46,812 nucleotides of DNA from assembly GCA_013822425.1 (NCBI GenBank), contig PNKL01000020.1, forward strand, positions 1 through 46,812, read 5' to 3'. The DNA is from Gemmatimonas sp. (GTDB taxonomy: Bacteria > Gemmatimonadota > Gemmatimonadetes > Gemmatimonadales > Gemmatimonadaceae). Positions 32,036 through 40,817 of this stretch are shown piece after piece; the first letter of the stretch is position 1, and the number at the start of each line of letters is the position of its first letter. Below the pieces are notes generated by a model. The model did no database searches and had not been told where the DNA came from. It worked only from the letters and a program-made list of their open reading frames with translations. A program made the position numbers and the translations under genes.

Positions 32036-33127
32036 TCATCGCCGGGGCGGTTTCTTCGGGGCGGGCATCGGCGGCAGGGACTCGACCGGCGCTCCGGCCG
32101 CGCGCGCCGCCGAGTCGCGCGCCGCACGCAGGGCGTTCGCCTCGCGCTCCGCGGAGTCGGTGCGGGCCTGCGCACGCACCATGCGAATGGCCTCGAGGTG
32201 CTCGCGATACGTCGTGCGGAACTCGTGGTGGCCGTCCGGATGCGCCACGAAGAACCGGTACGGCACCTTGGCCGGATGCAGCGCCGCCGTCAGGCTGGCG
32301 AACCCCGGCGACCCGATGGGGCCGGGCGGCAGCCCGAGCACGCGATACGTGTTGTACGGCGATTTGACCCGCAGATCCCGGAAGTACACGCGCCCCGGCC
32401 GCTTGCCGAGCGCGTACGTCACCGTCGGATCGGCTTGCAGCGGCATGCGCATCCGCAGGCGGTTCAGGTACACCGCCGCCACCACCGGCCCTTCCTCGCG
32501 CCGGCGCACCTCGCGTTCCACGATGGACGCCAGCGTCACGACATCGTGTCGGCTGAGCTTGAGGCTGTCGAGCCGGGCGTTCCATTCCGGCTTCCACAGC
32601 GACTCGAACCGGTGCACCATCGCCGCCACCGCTTCGTGCGCCGTTACCTGGTCGGGAAAGGTGTATGTGTCGGGAAAGAGGTACCCCTCGAGCGACGGCG
32701 TCGGAATGTCGAGCTGCCGGCGCAGCGTCGAATCGCGCACCGCCATCTCGAGCGAGTCGCGCGAGACCTCGAGCGCCTGGGCGAGGAGCGGCACGATCTG
32801 CGACAGCTCGTAGCCCTCGGGAATCGTGACCGTGTGCACGATTCCCTTGCCGCGGCGCAGGTCGTAGAGCAGCTCGTTCCAGCTCGTGCCGCGCGCCAGC
32901 ATGTAGGTGCCGTACCGCATCGAGCGGTCGCGGCCGCGGAGCTTGGCGTAGATGCCGAAGAGCCGGGCGTTCCCGATCAATCCGTGTGCGGCCAGCGACT
33001 CGGCGGCGACACGGAAGCTCGCCCCCTTGGGGATCGTCACCTTCTCCATCGGTCCGCCCCGGGACCCGCAGGCCGCGGCGGCAGCCACGACGGCGGCACC
33101 GGCGAGTCGCCACAGGCTACACGGCAT
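32036..33127 (-). CDS. mltG: Endolytic murein transglycosylase MltG (YceG-like)
   Basis: The 363-residue protein cleaves nascent glycan strands to set their length. It shows the YceG core: 'VTIPEGYELSQIVPLLA', 'LEGYLFPDTYTFP', the catalytic E204 in 'TLASIVEREVRRREE', 'VYLNRLRMRMPLQADPTVTYA' and 'SPYNTYRVLGLPPGPIGSPG'. The N-terminus is short and ends in a lipobox-like AAAC (Cys 20), whereas most MltG have a transmembrane anchor; it may be a lipoprotein. The C-terminus is a Pro/Lys tail. ATG 33127 overlaps the ruvX stop by 11 bases. Confidence 0.93.
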   Translation of the reverse strand: MPCSLWRLAGAAVVAAAAACGSRGGPMEKVTIPKGASFRVAAESLAAHGLIGNARLFGIYAKLRGRDRSMRYGTYMLARGTSWNELLYDLRRGKGIVHTVTIPEGYELSQIVPLLAQALEVSRDSLEMAVRDSTLRRQLDIPTPSLEGYLFPDTYTFPDQVTAHEAVAAMVHRFESLWKPEWNARLDSLKLSRHDVVTLASIVEREVRRREEGPVVAAVYLNRLRMRMPLQADPTVTYALGKRPGRVYFRDLRVKSPYNTYRVLGLPPGPIGSPGFASLTAALHPAKVPYRFFVAHPDGHHEFRTTYREHLEAIRMVRAQARTDSAEREANALRAARDSAARAAGAPVESLPPMPAPKKPPRR

Positions 33128-33617
33128 TGCCGTCTCCTCGGTCCTCGGTCATCGGATGTTGGCCGTTCGTGCTCTCACTCGCCCAGATCCGCGCGCCGTG
33201 CGCCAGCGCCTGCTCCAGGAGCACGGTCGCCGCGAGCGCGTCCACGTCCCCTTTCCGGCCGCGCGTGGATCCCTCCATGGCCTTCACCGCGCGCAACGCG
33301 GCCGACGTGGTGAATCGCTCGTCGAACAGGCGCGCCGGATGCCCGGTGCGAGCCTCCAGTTCATGCGCCAGGCGACGCGCCTCCACCGCGCGGGGCGTGT
33401 CGTCGCCCGCCTCGTCGAGCGGCAGCCCCACGATGAACGCCGTCGCCCCGACCTCCGACGCCTTGGCGAGCAGCGCCGTGAGCGGCGGACGCTTGCCCGC
33501 GCGGCGCTCGATGAACCCGGCCGGCTGCGCGATGATCCGCGACGGGTCGCTCATCGCCAGCCCGACCCGCCGGTCGCCCAGGTCGATGGCGAGAATGCGT
33601 CCGGGAAGCTCAGACAT
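33117..33617 (-). CDS. ruvX: RuvX/YqgF RNase H-fold nuclease
   Basis: The 166-residue protein has the RNase H-like fold used by the pre-16S rRNA nuclease/Holliday-junction-resolvase-like YqgF. Motifs: 'LAIDLGDRRVGLAMSDP' with the first Asp, 'FIVGLPLDEAGDD', 'DERFTTSAALR' and 'KGDVDALAATVLLEQAL' with the last Asp. The C-terminal tail is longer than usual by about 20 residues. It overlaps rho by 8 bases and mltG by 11, so the three are tightly coupled; the mltG-ruvX neighbourhood is common in bacteria. Confidence 0.93.
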   Translation of the reverse strand: MSELPGRILAIDLGDRRVGLAMSDPSRIIAQPAGFIERRAGKRPPLTALLAKASEVGATAFIVGLPLDEAGDDTPRAVEARRLAHELEARTGHPARLFDERFTTSAALRAVKAMEGSTRGRKGDVDALAATVLLEQALAHGARIWASESTNGQHPMTEDRGDGNAV

Positions 33618-34869
33618 CGCCCTCCGCCATCTTCTTGAAGAACTCGGCGTTCGTCTTGGTCAGCACCATGCGCTTGGACAGGAAGAGCACCTGGTCCTCC
33701 GGCGGCATGTCGCCGAGGAATTGCCTGATCAGGAAGATGCGGTTCTTTTCCTCCGGTGTCAGGAGCAGCTCTTCCTTGCGCGTCCCCGACTTCTGGATGT
33801 CCACGGCCGGGAAGATGCGGCGGTTCGCGATGTCGCGGTCGAGGACGAGCTCCATGTTGCCCGTCCCCTTGAACTCCTCGAAGATCACTTCGTCCATCCG
33901 CGAGCCGGTGCTGACGAGCGCGGTGGCCACGATGGTGAGCGTCCCGCCGCCGTCAATGGCGCGCGCCGCGCCGAAGAACTTCTTGGGACGCTCCATCGCC
34001 TTCGCATCCACGCCCCCCGACAGCAACTTGCCCGACATCGGGATCACGGTGTTGTGCGCGCGTGCCAGACGCGTGATCGAATCGAGCAGGATCACGACAT
34101 CGCGGCCGCCCTCCACGAGCCGCTTGGCGCGCTCGATGGTCATTTCCGCCACCTGCACGTGGCGCGAGGCGCGCTCGTCGAACGTGCTCGCGATCACCTC
34201 GGCGCCGGGCACCGAGGCAATGAAGTCGGTCACTTCCTCGGGCCGCTCGTCGATGAGCAGCACGATCAGCGTGACCTCCGGGTGGTTCTCCGAGATGGCG
34301 AGCGCCATCTTCTGCAGCAGGATTGTCTTGCCGGCGCGCGGCGCCGCAACGATCAGCCCGCGCTGGCCCTTGCCGAGCGGCGCGATGATGTCCACGAGGC
34401 GCATCGCGAGGTCGCCGTCGGCGCGCTCGAGCCGCAGGCGGAACTTGGGATACGAGGGGCGCAGGCTGTCGAACTGGATGCGCGCCTGCGCCGCCTCGGG
34501 CGCCCCGCCGTTCACGCTCTCCACCTGCAGCAGCGCAAGGAACTTCTCCCACGGCTTGGGCGGCCGCACGCGGCCGCGCAAGGTGTCGCCCGTGCGTATG
34601 CTGAAGCGCCGGATCTGCGTCTGCGACACATACACGTCGGCGATGCCCGCGAGGTAGCTGTTGTCGGGGCTCCGCAGGAAGCCGTGCCCCTCCTTCACGA
34701 CCTCGAGCACGCCCTCGGCCATCAGCGTGTCGCCGCGCGCGAGCAGGGCATGCTCGATCTTGTAGATCAGGTCGGGGCGGAGCAGGGCGGCAGCGTCGGC
34801 AACGCCCAGCGACTCGCCGAGGGCGAGCAGCTCGGGCAGCGGTGTGCGCCTGAGTTCGGAGATATCCAC
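33610..34869 (-). CDS. rho: Transcription termination factor Rho
   Basis: The 419-residue hexameric RNA helicase releases RNA from transcription complexes. It has the N-terminal helical bundle and cold-shock-like RNA-binding domain ('GHGFLRSPDNSYLAGIADVYV'), then the ATPase core: 'PLGKGQRGLIVAAPRAGKT' with Walker A at 176-182, 'LLIDERPEEVTDF', 'SITRLARAHNTVIP', and the R loop near 'LSGGVDAKAM'. I prefer GTG 34869, which gives the standard 'DISELRR' start and length; an ATG at 34962 adds 31 low-complexity residues. Neither has a clear ribosome-binding site, so a leaderless start is possible. Confidence 0.97.
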   Translation of the reverse strand: MDISELRRTPLPELLALGESLGVADAAALLRPDLIYKIEHALLARGDTLMAEGVLEVVKEGHGFLRSPDNSYLAGIADVYVSQTQIRRFSIRTGDTLRGRVRPPKPWEKFLALLQVESVNGGAPEAAQARIQFDSLRPSYPKFRLRLERADGDLAMRLVDIIAPLGKGQRGLIVAAPRAGKTILLQKMALAISENHPEVTLIVLLIDERPEEVTDFIASVPGAEVIASTFDERASRHVQVAEMTIERAKRLVEGGRDVVILLDSITRLARAHNTVIPMSGKLLSGGVDAKAMERPKKFFGAARAIDGGGTLTIVATALVSTGSRMDEVIFEEFKGTGNMELVLDRDIANRRIFPAVDIQKSGTRKEELLLTPEEKNRIFLIRQFLGDMPPEDQVLFLSKRMVLTKTNAEFFKKMAEGDV

Positions 34870-34989
34870 GAAGCGGAGGAACGAGTGCGGAGGAGGGAGT
34901 GCGGGGGATCGCCCCTGTCGGGAGGGAGGAGCGGAGTTGTACTGCCCCCGGGGCGAGCGCATGGGCTCGTGCCGACGGGAGGGAGGGGA

Positions 34990-35063
34990 TGCGCGAGGCG
35001 GGATTCGAACCCACGACCTTCGGCTCCGGAGGCCGACGCTCTATCCAGCTGAGCTACTCGCGC
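34990..35063 (-). tRNA. tRNA-Arg (anticodon CCG)
   Basis: A full cloverleaf: acceptor GCGCGAG/CTCGCGC, D arm GCTC/GAGC, anticodon stem TCGGC/GCCGA with loop CTCCGGA (anticodon CCG, decoding CGG) and T arm GTGGG-TTCGAAT-CCCGC. CCA is not encoded. It lies 120 bases upstream of rho on the same strand. Confidence 0.96.
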
Positions 35064-35120
35064 GCAGCCCGCCGCGGGGCGGGGACAGGAAAGCTAGGGG
35101 TGGCGGCCCCTGGTTACAAG

Positions 35121-35152
35121 GCGCGACCGATATCAGGCGCGACCGATATCAG
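35121..35152. repeat. Perfect 16-bp tandem duplication
   Basis: GCGCGACCGATATCAG occurs twice back to back just downstream (minus-strand sense) of the AraC-type regulator stop. It may be a recent slippage event. Confidence 0.85.
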
Positions 35153-35193
35153 TGGGTTGCTCGCTGCGCCCCGCTGGACCCTGCAGCTCCCCG

Positions 35194-36006
35194 TCAACCG
35201 ACGCGGAAGATCGCCGGCTGTTCGTTGGAGGTCGTCATGGCCGTCCGAAACTGCCGCGCGAGTTCGGTCACGGTACCGCGTGCGCGCAACTCGCCCGGGT
35301 TGAGCCCGGTGTACCGCTTGAGCATGTTGCGGAAGGCGGCTCCGCTGGCGAAGCCGAGCTCGGCTGCCACGTGGTCCACGGCGCGGCCGTCCTCTTCCAG
35401 CAGGATGGCCGCCGCCAGCAGGCGGCACCAGCCCAGCACCTGCTGCGGGGGAGGAGTGCCGGCCACCGCGCACCGTTCGGCGAGCGTCTTGCGATGCAAG
35501 CCGAGGGCGCGGGCCGCGACGTCCACGGAAAGGTGCTGGTGCGAGTTCTTGAGGCCGTACGCCACCAGCGGACGCACGCGCGCCGGCGTGTCCGGCGCAA
35601 TGGCGCCCCAGACGCGATCGCCGCGATGCCGCGTGACCGCCGCGGTGAGCGCACTCCGCACGAGCAGCGGGAAGCGCCGGTCTTCTTCAAACAGGATGGC
35701 ATGCACGCCGGCGCGCGCCACCCGCAGCAGCTCTTCGGGATTCACGCGCAGGCGCGACGCCATGCCAACGGTGGCGACCGACGGGAACTTGGTCGGCACG
35801 TCCTCCAGGATGGCGACGGAGCACGCCACGTCCTCATGCAGGTCGAAGATGGCGACGTGCACGTCCGGCCGACGGAGCGCGCGGCGCGCCGCCGCTTCCT
35901 GCGTGGCGCAGAGCACCGGCGCGCCCGCCGGAAGCCCGGCCACGAGCCACCCAGGGGCCTCGGTTTCGCGGCCCACCAGCAAAATGGGAGAATAAATTCG
36001 CTTCAC
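35194..36006 (-). CDS. AraC-type transcriptional regulator with receiver-like N-domain
   Basis: The 270-residue protein has two parts. The first 120 residues look like a response-regulator-type alpha/beta fold ('SPILLVGRETEAPG', 'VAIFDLHED' with an Asp at the end of a strand, then 'VPTKFPSVATVG'), but the acidic pocket is incomplete. The C-terminal 100 residues form an AraC helix-turn-helix pair ('LSVDVAARALGLHRKTLAER' and 'VDHVAAELGFASGAAFRNMLKRYTGLNPGELR'). GTG 36006 is the best start; no ribosome-binding site is visible. It is divergent from a small lipoprotein gene, and two copies of GTGACGTGG lie between them, which may be its own operator. Confidence 0.75.
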   Translation of the reverse strand: MKRIYSPILLVGRETEAPGWLVAGLPAGAPVLCATQEAAARRALRRPDVHVAIFDLHEDVACSVAILEDVPTKFPSVATVGMASRLRVNPEELLRVARAGVHAILFEEDRRFPLLVRSALTAAVTRHRGDRVWGAIAPDTPARVRPLVAYGLKNSHQHLSVDVAARALGLHRKTLAERCAVAGTPPPQQVLGWCRLLAAAILLEEDGRAVDHVAAELGFASGAAFRNMLKRYTGLNPGELRARGTVTELARQFRTAMTTSNEQPAIFRVG

Positions 36007-36036
36007 GTGACGTGGAGTAATGAAAATGTGACGTGG
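36007..36036. promoter_or_regulatory. Two GTGACGTGG direct repeats, 21 bp apart (candidate operator)
   Basis: Copies at 36007-36015 and 36028-36036 have centre spacing of two helical turns, as AraC-family binding sites often do. They lie between the divergent regulator and lipoprotein genes. Confidence 0.5.
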
Positions 36037-36102
36037 CGTGTTAGTACTTGCCGGCGGGCGCATGTATCTATCTCCCCGACTCCACCACCAAGGAGAATTT
36101 CC

Positions 36103-36231
36103 ATGTCCCGCCAGACCATCGCCCGCCTGCTGTTTGCCCTGCTGATCGTCGGCACGCTGACCGCGTGCGCCACGTCCCCCACGGCCCCCGATGGCCAGGG
36201 GAAGCCGAAGGACACGCTGCCTTGGAACTGA
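36103..36231 (+). CDS. Small lipoprotein (42 residues)
   Basis: A 42-residue precursor with a clear lipoprotein signal: 'SRQTIARLLFALLIVGTLTAC', where LTAC is the lipobox, then about 20 polar Pro/Lys/Asp-rich residues. AAGGAG lies six bases before the ATG, a strong site. The mature peptide would be a lipid-anchored tail on the periplasmic or outer leaflet. Divergent from the AraC-type gene, it is its likely target. Function unknown; such tiny lipoproteins are often entericidin-like or unassigned. Confidence 0.8.
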   Translation: MSRQTIARLLFALLIVGTLTACATSPTAPDGQGKPKDTLPWN

Positions 36232-36247
36232 CGGCACGCGAGCATTG

Positions 36248-37393
36248 CTAGACCCTCTCGAGTTCGAGCACGACGCGGTGGGCCGGGGCCGACAGCGCCA
36301 CGGTGTCGGCAGGCTCCGCCGTGCCCGCCAGGACCGCGTCGCAGCGGCGCACCACGACGCTGAGGTGCAGTTCCAGGGCGTCGCGCCGCGCGGCGCGTGC
36401 GAGACGCCGGGCCTTGGCGCTGTTGCCGAGTTGCGCGTAGGCCTGGGCGAGTTCGCTCCGCGCCTCGAGCTCCTCAAGGGGGAAGTTCGCGGCGGCCGCC
36501 GTCGCAACCAGGCGCCCGGCGAACCGGTCGACCATCGCGCCGCGGCCGAGTGCGGCCGCGGCGAGCGCCCCCTTGGAGTAGGCTGGCATGAGCACGCGGG
36601 CGTGCCGCGTGGTGCGCAGGGCGGCCTTGATGGCGCGCAGGGCGGCCACCGGCCGGCCGGCGCGCAGCGCAATCGACCCGAGGTTCACCATCACGCCCGC
36701 CTTGTCGCAGCTGCCAAGGGCCGACGTCTCCAGCGCGCGCCAGCCGGCGATGAGGGCGCGGTTGAAGTCTTGGTCGCCGAGCGCCGCGGCCATCTCGCCG
36801 TGGTACGCGACGGCCACCACGACGGCGTTCCGTGCCGAGGCCAGCCGCGCCTTGGCGTACCACCGGTACGCGGCCGTCGCATCGCCCTCGAGGGTCCGCA
36901 GGATTCCCTTGCCGACGAGGGCGCGACCGCGCAACTCGGCGAGCCGGTACCGCGTCGCGTAGCTGAAAAGGTACGAGTAGAGGTTCTCTGCCACCTGCGT
37001 GGCGCCGAACGACCGGCAGATGCGCGCCTGTCGAAAGATCGCCATGGCGGCGCTCGGCCGGTCGACGCGATCCCAGACGCGGCGGGCCGCCGCCAGCGTA
37101 GTGTACGCGAGGGTCAGGGCACCGGCCGCCTCCATCTCTGCCGTGAGGGCGAAGAGGGGTCCGGGCCGAAGCGCGCGGCGCTTGGCGACGACAGCCGCAC
37201 CGCCGTCAATCGCCGGGGACGCCGTCAGCCGTTCGACGTCGAGCCCCGCAGTCAGCCACCGCGCGTCGTCCTCCCCGAACTGCACGATGTCGGGCGTGCG
37301 CTCGAGGTCCCGCCGGTAGGCCGTGAGCACGTCGCAGATGAGGGCCGTGCCGTAAGGATCGGTGTGGGGTGTCGCGATGAGGAGAGGGAGCAT
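36248..37393 (-). CDS. TPR-like helical-repeat protein
   Basis: This 381-residue protein is mostly alpha-helical repeats of about 34-40 residues ('AAMAIFRQARICRSFGATQVAENLYSY', 'ALVGKGILRTLEGDATAAYRWYAKARLAS', 'VMVNLGSIALRAGRPVAALRAIKAAL', 'ELEARSELAQAYAQLGNSAKARRLARAA'), with Ala/Gly/Leu at TPR positions. No signal peptide and no DNA-binding domain are visible. ATG 37393 is used; a TTG at 37441 would add 16 residues. It is probably a cytoplasmic scaffold. Divergent from the gene at 37545, with which it shares an AT-rich promoter region. Confidence 0.65.
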   Translation of the reverse strand: MLPLLIATPHTDPYGTALICDVLTAYRRDLERTPDIVQFGEDDARWLTAGLDVERLTASPAIDGGAAVVAKRRALRPGPLFALTAEMEAAGALTLAYTTLAAARRVWDRVDRPSAAMAIFRQARICRSFGATQVAENLYSYLFSYATRYRLAELRGRALVGKGILRTLEGDATAAYRWYAKARLASARNAVVVAVAYHGEMAAALGDQDFNRALIAGWRALETSALGSCDKAGVMVNLGSIALRAGRPVAALRAIKAALRTTRHARVLMPAYSKGALAAAALGRGAMVDRFAGRLVATAAAANFPLEELEARSELAQAYAQLGNSAKARRLARAARRDALELHLSVVVRRCDAVLAGTAEPADTVALSAPAHRVVLELERV

Positions 37394-37441
37394 TGGATCG
37401 CCAAAGGGCGGAAGGGCCGGGCCGCGGGTGGCCGGGACCAA

Positions 37442-37544
37442 TGATCATACTATGTCACGGTTCTCCCGATTCCGCAAGATCACCGAAAAGTTACATGGCA
37501 TAATAGATTTTTTCAAAGGGGCGCACTAGACTGGAACTCGTCTA
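37442..37544. promoter_or_regulatory. AT-rich divergent promoter region
   Basis: Unlike its surroundings this stretch is AT-rich and contains CATAATAG and TTACATGG. It most likely holds promoters for the genes on either side; no -35 fits well, so the exact site is unsure. Confidence 0.4.
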
Positions 37545-38312
37545 ATGACCGCCGCCGGACGCCTCAGCGCCCGGGGCGGCGTGTCCCCGTCCCCGTCCGC
37601 GATGCGTCAGCACACCTGGGTACTCGCCACTCCATCCCGCCACGCGCCGTCCGTCTCCGCCGCTCCGGCCGGCCACTGCGTGGTCGGCATCCCCGCCGAT
37701 GCCGGCGCCGTCGACGCCTCCTGGCTGCGTCCGGTACTCACCGCACTGCTCAGTCGCCACGAGAAGGTCATGGTTCTGCTCACATCGGAACTGCTGGCGT
37801 ACGAGGGGAGCACGGCCAGTTCAGGCCGGGGTGCAGCACAGCCGGCCGCCACGGTACACGAACGCATCTCGCAGGACACCATGGCCCGCTGGCTGGAGAT
37901 CGAAGAGGTCAAGCTCAGTCTCAAGGCGGCAGATCACCCGCGGGTGCATATCGCCAGCTGGGCGCACTTCACCGATGCCAGGTTCGCCGAGCTGTGGCGC
38001 ACGCTGCTCAGCGCCTTTGCGCGGGACCGGCGGTTCCGCCGTGACGTGTTCGGGCTCTCGCGCGACTCGATGGCCGACACGGGACGGGCCGACATCATCG
38101 CCATGCCCGACCGCGCCCTGTCCCTGTCCCGGCTCGAATCCCTCGCGATGCGGCTGCGCGTCTGCGAGGTCGGCGGCTACCACTACGAATACGGCTTTGG
38201 CGAGGACGACAGGCTCACGCGGCATCTCTACGAGGGGGCATATGCGGCAGACGGCCTGTCGGTGGAGTCATTGGTCGGGCATGCCGCCCGCCGGCAGTTC
38301 GTCACGCTGTGA
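37545..38312 (+). CDS. Hypothetical protein, alpha/beta, possibly cyclodipeptide-synthase-like
   Basis: A 255-residue protein. Residues about 43-80 form a beta-loop-alpha start ('HCVVGIPADAGAVDASWLRP', 'HEKVMVLLTSELLAYEG'), and 'HPRVHIASWAHFTDARFAELWRTLL' followed by 'FARDRRFRRDVFGLSRDSMAD' recalls the helical half of tRNA-dependent cyclodipeptide synthases. The catalytic Ser pocket (GNSYF in that family) and the Y-x3-E pair are not present, so this is only a weak resemblance. ATG 37545 or 37602 could be the start; neither has a clear ribosome-binding site. It may be tied to the divergent TPR-like gene. Confidence 0.55.
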   Translation: MTAAGRLSARGGVSPSPSAMRQHTWVLATPSRHAPSVSAAPAGHCVVGIPADAGAVDASWLRPVLTALLSRHEKVMVLLTSELLAYEGSTASSGRGAAQPAATVHERISQDTMARWLEIEEVKLSLKAADHPRVHIASWAHFTDARFAELWRTLLSAFARDRRFRRDVFGLSRDSMADTGRADIIAMPDRALSLSRLESLAMRLRVCEVGGYHYEYGFGEDDRLTRHLYEGAYAADGLSVESLVGHAARRQFVTL

Positions 38313-38321
38313 GCGGCGGAG

Positions 38322-38606
38322 CTATCGCCCCTTCTCGGTGGCGAGCAGCCCGCGGGACACGGTCGTGGTGGAACGCCCCTTGCGCGGCTTGATCGGCGCC
38401 AGGCCATTGCTCCGCTGCACGGCGTCGCGGTAGAGCGTCGCGTAGTCGAGCGGTCCCACTTCGAGACGGCGTCCCTTTTCCTTGAGATAGATGCCGTGCA
38501 CGGTGAGGCGGACGATCATCCCCTCCACCTCACGAATGACCTCCGTGGCGCCCACCCATTTCTGGGTGGCGGGATCGGTGTAACCGCGCTTCAGCTTCGT
38601 GGGCAT
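38322..38606 (-). CDS. Small hypothetical protein (94 residues)
   Basis: A basic protein with a front half of mixed beta/alpha character ('KWVGATEVIREVEGMIVRLTVHGIYLKEKGRRLEVG', 'LDYATLYRDAVQRS') and a Lys/Arg/Ser tail. No known motif. It ends 10 bases from the stop of the convergent gene at 38312, and the next leftward gene upstream is the acyl-CoA synthetase, 36 bases away, so it may be co-transcribed with it. Family not recognised. Confidence 0.65.
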   Translation of the reverse strand: MPTKLKRGYTDPATQKWVGATEVIREVEGMIVRLTVHGIYLKEKGRRLEVGPLDYATLYRDAVQRSNGLAPIKPRKGRSTTTVSRGLLATEKGR

Positions 38607-38642
38607 CGCAAACCGGGATGAGGGTGGCTCGAGGCGCGAAAA

Positions 38643-40745
38643 CTAACGACCCCGCACGCGCAGCCGCACATCCACCGCCACCGCACCCTCGCCCGCCGGG
38701 CGCACGCGCAGCGGGTTGATCTCCACCTCGGCGATGTCCGGATGCTCGGCGACGAGCTGGCCAAGGCGCAGCAGCGCCTCCAGGGCCGCCGCCCGGTCGG
38801 CCGGCGGCACGTTGCGGAAGCCGCGCAGCTTGCGCCCGGCCCACGTGCCGTCAATCATCGCGTCGGCCTCCGAGCGCGGGAGCGGCGCGAGCGCGAAGGC
38901 CACGTCCTTGACGCCCTCCACCTCCGTGCCGCCCGCGCCGAACATCACCAGCGCGCCGAACTGCGGGTCCTGCACCGCGCCGACGATCACCTCCTGCCCC
39001 TCGGGCAGCATGCGCTGCACATGCACGCCGTCGAGGCGCGCCCCGGGATACGCGCGCCGCGCGTTGGCCTGCACCGTGGCGAAGCCGGCGCGCACGGCGT
39101 CGGCGTCGCCAAGCCCGAGGAGCACGCCGCCGACATCCGATTTGTGCGGGATGTCGGGCGAGGCCACCTTGAGCGCGACGGGAAAGCCGAGGTGCGACGC
39201 CAGCGCGACCGCATCGGCGGGCGTTGGTGCGAGCGCGATGCGCGGCAGGTCGATGCCATAGGCGCCGAGCACGCGTGCCACATCCGCCTGCGCCAGGAAG
39301 CCGGCGGGAGCCGCATCGAGCACGGCGCGCACCGCCGGGGCGCGCACGTCCGTGAACAGCACCGGCGCCGGAACGGGAGCGGCGAGAAAGTCCGCACGCC
39401 GTGCGAGCGTCGCCAGTGCGCTGGCGGCGCGTTCGGGGAACCGGTAGTCGGGGATGCGCGCGGCGCGCAGCACCTCGCGCGCGCGACGCACGAGGTTCTC
39501 GCCCATCAGCGCCACGACCACCGGCTTGGCGGAGCCGTGAATGACCGGCACCAGCGCCTTGCACACCGAGTCCGCGCTGTGCGTCGGCGGCGGCGGCATG
39601 ATGACCATCACGGCCCCGACCGCCTCGTCGGCGAGCAGCGCGGCGAGGCACTCGCCGTACTCGTGCGGTCCGGCGGCGGCGAGCATGTCCACGGGATTCT
39701 GCATGCTCGCCGCGGCAGGAAGCACGGCGCGCATGCGCGCGACGGTGGCGTCGGAGAGCGCGGCGAGCGGAAGGCCGAGTGCTTCGACGGCGTCGGCCGC
39801 CACCACGCCGGGGCCGCCGGCGTTGGTCAGCACCGCGATGTCGCGGCGCCGGGGGAGGGGGCACCAGGCCAGCGCGCGCGCCCAGTCGAACATCTCCTCG
39901 TTTGTCTCGGCGCGAATCACGCCCGCGCGCTGGAAGGCGGCGTTGTACGCCGCCTCCTGCCCGGCGAGCGCCCCCGTGTGCGACGCGACGGCGCGCTGTC
40001 CGGACGCGAAGCGCCCCACCTTGAGCGCGACCACCGGCTTGGTGCGGGTCACGAGGCCCGCCTCCTCGATGAAACGCCGCCCCTCGCGCACGCCCTCGAG
40101 GTACAGCGTCAGCACGCGCGTGTGCGGGTCGCTCGCCACGGGCGCCAGCACGTCGGTCTCGCTGACGTCCGTCTGGTTGCCGAGGCTGACGAGACGGGAG
40201 AGCCCGAAGCCCTGTCCGCTCGCCCAGTCGATGACGGCGGCACAGATGGCGCCGGAGTGCGAGATGAACGCCACGTCGCCCGGCATGGGCGGGGGTGGCG
40301 CGAGGAATGTCGTGTCGAGTGGCAGGTGCGTGTCGAGCAGGCCGATGCAATTGGGGCCGATGAGCCGGATCCCGAACTCGCGCGCCGTGCGCGCCAGGTC
40401 CGCTTCGCGCGCGGCGCCTTCGGCGCCGACTTCCCGGAAGCCGCCCGAGGCGATGATGGCGGCGCGGATGCCGCGCGCCCCGCAGGCACGCAGCGCGTCC
40501 AGCACGGCCGCGGCCGGCACGACGATGACGGCGAGATCCACGGGCTCTGGAATCTCCGCGATGCTGCGGTGCGCCGGGCGCCCCATCAGCTCGCCGCCGC
40601 GCGGATTCACCAGGTGGATAGCGCCCCGATAGCCCGACTGCGTGAGGTTGCGGGCCACGCCGTAGCCCAGCTTCACCGGGTCATGCGAGGCGCCGATGAC
40701 GGCGATGCCCGCGGGCTGGAAGAACGGCTGCAGCGTGGCGTCCAC
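38643..40745 (-). CDS. ADP-forming acyl-CoA synthetase (fused alpha-beta, acetyl-CoA synthetase type)
   Basis: The 700-residue protein interconverts an acyl-CoA, ADP and phosphate with the free acid and ATP. The N-terminal CoA-binding domain begins 'PAGIAVIGASHDPVKLGYGV'. The succinyl-CoA-ligase-like part carries the phospho-histidine H256 in 'VASHTGALAGQEAAY'. The last third is an ATP-grasp (beta) domain with 'FPVALKVASPDIPHKSDVGGV' and 'VMFGAGGTEVEGVKDVAFALAPL'. Acetyl-CoA is the usual substrate but others occur in this family. GTG 40745 gives a normal N-terminus; GTG 40778 is also in frame. Confidence 0.9.
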   Translation of the reverse strand: MDATLQPFFQPAGIAVIGASHDPVKLGYGVARNLTQSGYRGAIHLVNPRGGELMGRPAHRSIAEIPEPVDLAVIVVPAAAVLDALRACGARGIRAAIIASGGFREVGAEGAAREADLARTAREFGIRLIGPNCIGLLDTHLPLDTTFLAPPPPMPGDVAFISHSGAICAAVIDWASGQGFGLSRLVSLGNQTDVSETDVLAPVASDPHTRVLTLYLEGVREGRRFIEEAGLVTRTKPVVALKVGRFASGQRAVASHTGALAGQEAAYNAAFQRAGVIRAETNEEMFDWARALAWCPLPRRRDIAVLTNAGGPGVVAADAVEALGLPLAALSDATVARMRAVLPAAASMQNPVDMLAAAGPHEYGECLAALLADEAVGAVMVIMPPPPTHSADSVCKALVPVIHGSAKPVVVALMGENLVRRAREVLRAARIPDYRFPERAASALATLARRADFLAAPVPAPVLFTDVRAPAVRAVLDAAPAGFLAQADVARVLGAYGIDLPRIALAPTPADAVALASHLGFPVALKVASPDIPHKSDVGGVLLGLGDADAVRAGFATVQANARRAYPGARLDGVHVQRMLPEGQEVIVGAVQDPQFGALVMFGAGGTEVEGVKDVAFALAPLPRSEADAMIDGTWAGRKLRGFRNVPPADRAAALEALLRLGQLVAEHPDIAEVEINPLRVRPAGEGAVAVDVRLRVRGR

Positions 40746-40817
40746 GATCGGCGATCTCCGGCTGGAAGCGCACAGCACGCGCGGGGGTGCGGGAAATCTA
40801 AGGGATCGCGCGCGGCG

